Of a stretch of DNA of 10,185 nucleotides, positions 6,163 through 10,185 are shown one piece after another; positions within the stretch are counted from its first letter, which is position 1; every line of letters begins with the position of its first letter. Both the position numbers and the translations under genes were made by a program. The notes below the pieces were generated by a model. The model was not told where the DNA came from. It did no database searches and was given only the letters and a program-made list of their open reading frames with translations. Source of the DNA: Chloroflexota bacterium (GTDB taxonomy: Bacteria > Chloroflexota > Chloroflexia > Thermomicrobiales > UBA6265); contig JAFAEX010000310.1 in NCBI GenBank assembly GCA_023423795.1, positions 1 to 10,185 of the forward strand, written 5' to 3'.

Positions 6163-6633
6163 GTGGACGCCGACCGGTTCGACCGCTGGGCGCGGCTGCT
6201 GGCCGAGCGAACCGGACGCCGACGGGCGTTCGGCGCGATCTCGGCCGCGATGACCGCGCTGGGGCTGGCGCACGGCGCGCCGGCCGCCGCCGACCGCCAC
6301 GTCGTCTGCCGCGCCAACGGGGTGCGCTGCGGCTCGGATGCCCAGTGCTGCTCGCTGGATTGCAAGGCGCGGCACTGCATCTGCGCGCCGCTCGGCGATG
6401 CCTGCCGCTCCACCGGCGGGTGCTGCACCGGGTTCTGCCGCCAGCTCGACCACGGGCGAGGGTTCTGCACCTGCCACACGACGGGCGTGTCGTGCAGCGC
6501 GGCGCGGGACTGCTGTTCGGGCCGGTGCGGGTTCGACGGGCGCTGCACGTGCTCGCGGCTCGGGCAGCCCTGCCAGGTCTTTTCCCATTGTTGCGGCGCG
6601 CTGCGGTGCCGCGACGGGCAGTGCCTGCCGTAG
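6163..6633 (+). CDS. Tat-exported protein of four tandem six-cysteine (knottin-like) modules
   Basis: A 156-residue secreted protein of unknown function. The leader has an N-region RFDRWARLLA, twin arginines in RRAF (20-23), a hydrophobic stretch ending in APAAA, and probable cleavage near 43-44. All 24 cysteines lie in the mature part and divide into four modules of form C-x6-C-x5-CC-x3or4-C-x(4-9)-C, at 49-72, 74-102, 104-128 and 130-154. Successive modules are joined by one residue. This is the spacing of inhibitor cystine knots; the fold itself is inferred. Module 1 opens with CRANGVRC, echoing CGANGQRC in the 1763-2797 protein. Two GTG codons are adjacent, at 6160 and 6163. I chose 6163 because aaaggag (6151-6157) is 5 bases from it but only 2 from 6160, and because it gives MDADRFD, matching MDSSRFD in the paralogue. 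It leads a co-directional cluster, 106 bases before the next gene. Confidence 0.82.
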   Translation: MDADRFDRWARLLAERTGRRRAFGAISAAMTALGLAHGAPAAADRHVVCRANGVRCGSDAQCCSLDCKARHCICAPLGDACRSTGGCCTGFCRQLDHGRGFCTCHTTGVSCSAARDCCSGRCGFDGRCTCSRLGQPCQVFSHCCGALRCRDGQCLP

Positions 6634-6739
6634 GCTCCGTGGCGGGAGCTGGCTGCGCGTCGTCGCGAGCCGCCGGGGATGTACCCTCTCCCGGTCAGGA
6701 CTCGTGAGGCAGGCCGCCCGACCGGCGGCACGGAGGGAC

Positions 6740-7189
6740 ATGAACCGCATGGGCGTCAATACCATGCCGCGGGCCGGGGCGCCGGCCGTCGATGGGCTGT
6801 TCGGCCCGTTCCGCATCGTGGCCGCGCTTGCCGTGGCGCTGATCGTCGTGCAGGCCGTCCTCGCCGGGCAGGGGCTGTTCGGCGCGATCCCGGGGCAGTA
6901 CGGGATGCACGGCTGGCTCGGCAACGTTTCCTACCTCGCCTCGATCGTACTGGCGTTGATGGCGCTGCTCGGGCTGCGCCGGGGGTGGGGCGTGCCGCTG
7001 TTCGCGGTGTCGGCGCTGCTGGTGCTGCTAATGACGGCCCAGCTCGGCTTCGGCTACATGGGGCGCTCCATCAGCTGGGCCGCGGCGCTCCACATCCCGA
7101 ACGGGGTGCTGCTGACGGCGGTCGCCGGGTTCCTGCTGGCGATGGCGGTGGTGGCGCGGCCGGGCGCGGCCAGCCGGGACGCACGCTGA
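6740..7189 (+). CDS. Four-helix membrane protein, DUF6220-like
   Basis: A 149-residue integral membrane protein with four predicted helices, near 23-45, 57-80, 85-105 and 116-138. The pattern 'VQAVLAGQGLFG', then a His (57) before helix 2 and 'ALHIPNG' (His118) at helix 4, resembles the DUF6220 family as I recall it. No function is established for that family. The paired histidines at helix starts could ligate haem as in small cytochrome b proteins, but that is conjecture. The ATG at 6740 has ggagg (6732-6736) only 3 bases upstream; Met4 at 6749 is the alternative. A 6-bp hairpin (gccgcc 6713-6718, ggcggc 6724-6729) abuts the ribosome site. The stop codon overlaps the next start (TGATG). Confidence 0.8.
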   Translation: MNRMGVNTMPRAGAPAVDGLFGPFRIVAALAVALIVVQAVLAGQGLFGAIPGQYGMHGWLGNVSYLASIVLALMALLGLRRGWGVPLFAVSALLVLLMTAQLGFGYMGRSISWAAALHIPNGVLLTAVAGFLLAMAVVARPGAASRDAR

Positions 7190-7368
7190 TGGCCCATCCG
7201 CCGCGCGGGCGCATGACCCGTGAATCCAAGGCGCAGTTGATCGCGCTGCTGGTCGTACTGGCGATCGTCATCGTCGGGGCGTTCGCGGTGGTGCTGTACC
7301 CGCGCCAACTGGGCTTGCCCGGCCTCGGCGCGACCCCGGTCGCCGTCGAGGCGACCCCGGCGCCGTAG
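7189..7368 (+). CDS. Small single-pass membrane protein
   Basis: A 59-residue protein. A charged N-terminus (1-15, with Arg and Lys) precedes one hydrophobic helix at about 17-36, then YPRQLGLPGLG and a Thr/Pro/Ala/Glu tail. Positive charges before the helix suggest an inside N-terminus and outside C-terminus. The ATG at 7189 shares its A with the TGA of the upstream gene, so translation is probably coupled; Met9 at 7213 is an alternative start. I do not recognise a family. Tails of this kind are common in short Chloroflexota membrane proteins. It is a plausible partner of the preceding four-helix protein. Confidence 0.65.
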   Translation: MAHPPRGRMTRESKAQLIALLVVLAIVIVGAFAVVLYPRQLGLPGLGATPVAVEATPAP

Positions 7369-7486
7369 CAGCCGGCAGAATTCCGTCCCAACCGGCGGCC
7401 GGTACCGGGATTGCGAGGGCGGACGGGCCGATTCGGCGGGCAGCCGCCGCGACGATCTGGCGCGTGCGCGACCCGGAGCCGTTTCG

Positions 7487-8215
7487 ATGCCGACCCGCCT
7501 GCCGGACCTGCGCCGCCGCCGCGAGGCCGACGAGTTGCTGGACGGCGCGGGCCACGACCCGGCGCTGCTGGCCGCCAACCTCGCCGACATCCGGCGGGTG
7601 AACCGGCTCGGCGGCGGCACGCGGGTGGTGCTCCGCTCCCTGCCGCCGCTGCTGGACGGGCTGCCGCCGGGCAGGCCGGTGAGCATCATCGACCTCGGCA
7701 CGGGATCGGCCGATGTTCCGGTCGCGGTGGCCGACTGGATGCGGCGGCGCGGCCGCTCCTGCCGGATCGTGGCGTCGGACCTGTCGGACGAGGTGCTGGC
7801 GGTGGCGGCGGCCACCGTGGGCGACCGCCCGGATATCGTGCTGCACCGCGCCGACGCGCTGGCGACGGGCGCGCCGGATGCCGGATTCGACATCGTGCTC
7901 TGCTCGCTGACGCTGCACCACCTCGACTACGGCGACGGGGTGCGGCTGCTGCGGGAGATGGCGCGCGTGGCTCGGGTGGGGTTCGTCCTCAACGACGTGG
8001 CGCGGGGATGGGCGGGGTATGCTGTGGCGTGGGCGGCGTCGCGGGTTGCGACGCGCAACCCGATGACCCGGCACGACATGCCGCTCTCCGTGGAGCGGGC
8101 GTGGTCGCCGGACGAACTGCGGGCGATGCTGGCCGACGGCGGGCTGCTGGAGCGGTCTCGAGTCGAGACGCACCCGCTGTTCCGGATGGCGGCGGTCTAC
8201 CGGGCCTCAGGCTGA
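7487..8215 (+). CDS. Class I SAM-dependent methyltransferase, UbiE-like, polyketide/quinone-tailoring type
   Basis: A 242-residue cytosolic enzyme that transfers a methyl group from S-adenosylmethionine. Motif I is IIDLGTGSADVP (67-78), with the acidic ribose-binding residue Asp98 in ASDLS. Motif IV/post-II is DIVLCSLTLHHL (135-146). A family-specific helix RRVNRLGGGTRVVLR (36-50) lies ahead of motif I. The block FVLNDVARGWAGY (166-178) followed by NPMTRHDMPLSVERAWSPDEL is typical of methyltransferases found beside type III polyketide synthases and geranylgeranyl-reductase-like oxidases. Such an oxidase follows here. No synthase is in the window. The substrate is probably a phenolic or quinone lipid, by inference only. 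The start has ggag (7475-7478) 8 bases upstream. Confidence 0.88.
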   Translation: MPTRLPDLRRRREADELLDGAGHDPALLAANLADIRRVNRLGGGTRVVLRSLPPLLDGLPPGRPVSIIDLGTGSADVPVAVADWMRRRGRSCRIVASDLSDEVLAVAAATVGDRPDIVLHRADALATGAPDAGFDIVLCSLTLHHLDYGDGVRLLREMARVARVGFVLNDVARGWAGYAVAWAASRVATRNPMTRHDMPLSVERAWSPDELRAMLADGGLLERSRVETHPLFRMAAVYRASG

Positions 8216-8220
8216 ATCTC

Positions 8221-8306
8221 CCAGTCATCCCGAGCCCGTCGGGGGATCTCGTTCTTTCCCCGGCGGAGACAACGACGAGATCCCTCGACGGACTCGGGAT
8301 GACTGG
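8221..8306. repeat. Dispersed repeat, copy C, as a clean inverted pair forming a long hairpin
   Basis: The left arm (8221-8252) and right arm (8271-8306) are near-perfect reverse complements, both starting from ccagtcatcccgag. Only two or so substitutions separate them, apart from a 3-base length difference near the loop. The loop is roughly 20 bases. The hairpin begins 6 bases after the methyltransferase stop codon, so it would also end, attenuate or protect that transcript before the FAD gene. No T-run follows. The two arms are independent copies of the repeat seen at 1307-1339. Confidence 0.85.
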
Positions 8307-8471
8307 TGGTGGCGGAGGACGGCGGATTGCCGGAATGCAGGTTGCCGGTCCGGGGGTCAGCGCCCACGACGGTCGTGCGGCGGGTGTCGCGGAGACTGCA
8401 AGCGCACCGGTTGACGGGCACGACCGGCGGGCGGCGACATGACGTTCCGCGATGGCGGCGGGAGGCGAACG

Positions 8472-9734
8472 GTGGCGAACGCGGCCAGCCGTGGCGACGA
8501 TCGGAGAACGCGCGGGGCGCTGCGCTTCGCGGGGCTCGATGCCGAGGTGGTCGTGGTCGGCGCGGGCCCGGCGGGGAGCGTGCTGGCGGCCGAACTCGCC
8601 GCGCGCGGGCACGACGTGGTGCTGCTGGACAAGGCGCGCTTTCCCCGCCACAAGGCCTGCTCGGACTACGTGAACCCGGCCGGCGCGAAACTGCTCGAAA
8701 CGCTGGGGCTGGACGACGACCTGCGGCGGCTGGGCGCGCACCGCACCGACGGCATGCGCGTCCACGCGCCGGGCGGGGCGCGATATCTCGCCGATTTCGC
8801 GAGCGCCGAGCCGGGGCGGACGGCGCTGGGGCTGACCCGTCGCCGCCTCGACGCGCTCTTGCTGGAGCGGGCGACGGCGGCCGGGGCACGAGTGGTCGAG
8901 GGCGCGCACGTCCGCTCGGTGCTGGTTGAGGGGCGGGTGGCGCGCGGGGTGGAGGCGGCGATCGGCGGCGGGCGGGAGCAGATCCGGGCGGCGCTGGTGG
9001 CCGGGGCGGATGGCCGGACGTCGGCCGTTTCGCGCGGGCTGGGGCTGGACGTACCGGGTTCGCTGCTGCGGCGCACGGGGCTGGTGGCGCACTATCGGGG
9101 CATTCCCGGTCTGGAGCGCTTCGGCGAGATGCACGTCGGGCCGCACGGGTACGCCGGGCTCGCGCCGCTGGAGGACGGGCTGACCAACGTGGCGTTCGTT
9201 TCGGACGCGGCGATGGTGTCTGGCCGGACCGGCGCCCTCGAAGCGTATTTCGAGCAGGGGCTGCGGGCGCTGCCGGGCGCGTGGGCGCGGGTCTCGGTGG
9301 GCGAGCGGGCCGGGCCGATTCGCGGCGTCGGGCCGATGGCGCACCGCACGCGGCGCTGCGCGGGGGACGGGTTCCTGCTGGTGGGGGACGCGGCGGGGTT
9401 CCTCGATCCTTTTACCGGCGAGGGCGTGGCCGAGGCGCTCGGCGGCGCGCTGCTGGCGGCGCCGGTGGCGTCGGCGGCGCTGCGCTCCGGCGGGGCGACC
9501 GCGGCCGCGCTTGAGCCCTACCGGGCCGCGCGGCGGAGGGCGTTCTGGGCGCGGCGCGGGGTGGGGTGGCTGGTGCAGGGTTTCATCGGGACGCCGCGCC
9601 TGCTGGACTACGCGGTGCCGCGCCTCGACGAGCGAGCGGTGCTCGGGGAAACGCTGGCCGGGGTGCTGGGCGACATGCGGCCGGCGCGGGAGGCCTTGTC
9701 GCCGCTGTTTCTGGCGCGGCTGCTGCGGCCGTGA
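8472..9734 (+). CDS. FAD-dependent oxidoreductase, geranylgeranyl reductase family
   Basis: A 420-residue flavoprotein of the p-hydroxybenzoate hydroxylase fold. The dinucleotide motif GAGPAGS is at 30-36, preceded by VVVV, with the ribose-binding acid in LLDKARFPRHKACSD (51-65). The second FAD motif GADG is at 178-181 and the third, GDAAGFLDPFTGEG, at 305-318. FPRHKxC and DPFTGEG are hallmarks of geranylgeranyl-reductase-like enzymes, which reduce isoprenoid or polyketide double bonds or hydroxylate them. The frame runs upstream to an ATG at 8439, but that has no ribosome site. The GTG at 8472 has gggagg (8460-8465) 6 bases upstream and is preferred; either way the FAD domain is intact. It lies 256 bases after the methyltransferase, separated by the hairpin repeat, and probably acts in the same pathway. 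Confidence 0.88.
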   Translation: MANAASRGDDRRTRGALRFAGLDAEVVVVGAGPAGSVLAAELAARGHDVVLLDKARFPRHKACSDYVNPAGAKLLETLGLDDDLRRLGAHRTDGMRVHAPGGARYLADFASAEPGRTALGLTRRRLDALLLERATAAGARVVEGAHVRSVLVEGRVARGVEAAIGGGREQIRAALVAGADGRTSAVSRGLGLDVPGSLLRRTGLVAHYRGIPGLERFGEMHVGPHGYAGLAPLEDGLTNVAFVSDAAMVSGRTGALEAYFEQGLRALPGAWARVSVGERAGPIRGVGPMAHRTRRCAGDGFLLVGDAAGFLDPFTGEGVAEALGGALLAAPVASAALRSGGATAAALEPYRAARRRAFWARRGVGWLVQGFIGTPRLLDYAVPRLDERAVLGETLAGVLGDMRPAREALSPLFLARLLRP

Positions 9735-10185
9735 GTGAATCTCCCGAGAACGCGCGGGGATGATGAGGGGCGCCCGATTGCTCGGACCGTCGCCGTCCGG
9801 CCAGGGCGTCTTGCCCGCTCCTCCTGCAGGCGCCCCGCCGTGGCTCCGGGGAGCCGGGTATCGGCGAGGTTGCCGTGCCGCACCGGAACCGCCGACGGGT
9901 TTGACCGGCCGGGCGTCCGCCGACCCCCGAAGTCGCCTGCGACGTCGGCCGACCCGGTGGGCACCGGACCATCGGGGCAATCGTCGAGCCATCATCGCTG
10001 GCCATTTGCCCAGGATGAATATCGGGATCGATGCAGGCTCCGCCATCATCCCCGGGTTCCTGGCGGTTGATACGAGATCCGGTTGGTTGGTGCGGGAAAC
10101 CGTCCGTCGGTCGTCGGGGAAGGACCCGTGCCCTCCCGCGTTCGTAAGCGGCTCCAGGCACGGGAGGGCACGGGGCCCTCCCCGA
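9735..10185. other. 451-base 3' region, no gene recognised
   Basis: Frames through this stretch are Arg/Pro-rich with no recognisable domain. A 5-bp stem (ggctc/gagcc, near 9842-9855) is too weak to call a terminator. Bases about 10042-10074 (catcatccccggg, then acgagatcc) look faintly like a decayed dispersed repeat, not enough to count. The region ends in the long hairpin at 10116-10183. Confidence 0.55.
10116..10183. repeat. Long inverted repeat / hairpin at the window end
   Basis: The arms of 23 bases (10116-10138 and 10161-10183) are complementary at 21 positions, with a perfect 14-bp inner part (cccgtgccctcccg against cgggagggcacggg). The spacer is 22 bases. No T-run is visible on either side. 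It may be a terminator for the rightward cluster, a terminator for a gene beyond the window, or another dispersed palindromic repeat. It is unlike the 1307-1339 family in sequence. Confidence 0.75.

Noticed and set aside
8439..8471. ATG 8439 as the start of the FAD oxidoreductase
   Set aside because: No ribosome site precedes it, while GTG 8472 has gggagg at ideal spacing. The extra 11 residues add nothing to the fold.
7989..10049. A 686-residue minus-strand open frame over the FAD gene and the 3' gap
   Set aside because: It is Arg/Pro-rich, crosses the repeat hairpin and the methyltransferase end, and has no recognisable domain. The plus-strand genes explain the region.
10042..10074. Possible fifth site of the dispersed repeat
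   Set aside because: Only short pieces (catcatcccc, gagatcc) match and the core ccctcgac is missing, so chance is as likely as decay.

Overview
The window is a very GC-rich bacterial chromosomal segment with ordinary housekeeping and accessory genes. The best taxonomic guess is Chloroflexota, class Thermomicrobia or a close relative. This rests on two Tat-exported cysteine-rich proteins whose leaders share an 'RFDRxxRxLA' N-region ahead of the twin arginines (a leader style I associate with that group), the composition, and a short membrane protein with a Thr/Pro/Ala tail. It is an inference, not a proof. I saw no phage, IS, CRISPR, rRNA or tRNA.

Layout. Minus strand, 105-1205: a zinc alcohol dehydrogenase closely resembling MscR, the mycothiol-dependent formaldehyde dehydrogenase. 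A 557-base divergent gap follows, with a dispersed repeat and two dyad symmetries. Plus strand, 1763-2797: a 344-residue Tat-exported protein with 48 cysteines. It converges on a minus-strand operon across a strong shared terminator hairpin (2817-2841). That operon (5841 to 2849) is a CtpE-like P-type cation ATPase whose stop codon overlaps the start of rbsD (ribose pyranase) by four bases. A 321-base divergent gap carries another copy of the dispersed repeat and a 7-base tandem repeat.

Plus strand, 6163-9734: five co-directional genes. They are a 156-residue Tat-exported protein made of four tandem six-cysteine (knottin-like) modules; a four-helix DUF6220-like membrane protein; an overlapping 59-residue single-pass protein; a UbiE-like SAM methyltransferase; and a geranylgeranyl-reductase-family FAD oxidoreductase. 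The last two are the usual tailoring partners of type III polyketide synthases, but no synthase is present here. The final 451 bases show no gene and end in a long hairpin.

How they may work together. The methyltransferase and FAD enzyme probably act in one quinone, lipid or polyketide pathway. The ATPase and rbsD are translationally coupled, an unusual pairing. The two Cys-rich secreted proteins share a leader and a 'CxANGxRC' opening motif but differ in their later modules. The tandem-knot protein is the most novel item. Three corrected starts matter for re-annotation: 3244 for rbsD, GTG 6163 for the knot protein and GTG 8472 for the FAD enzyme.
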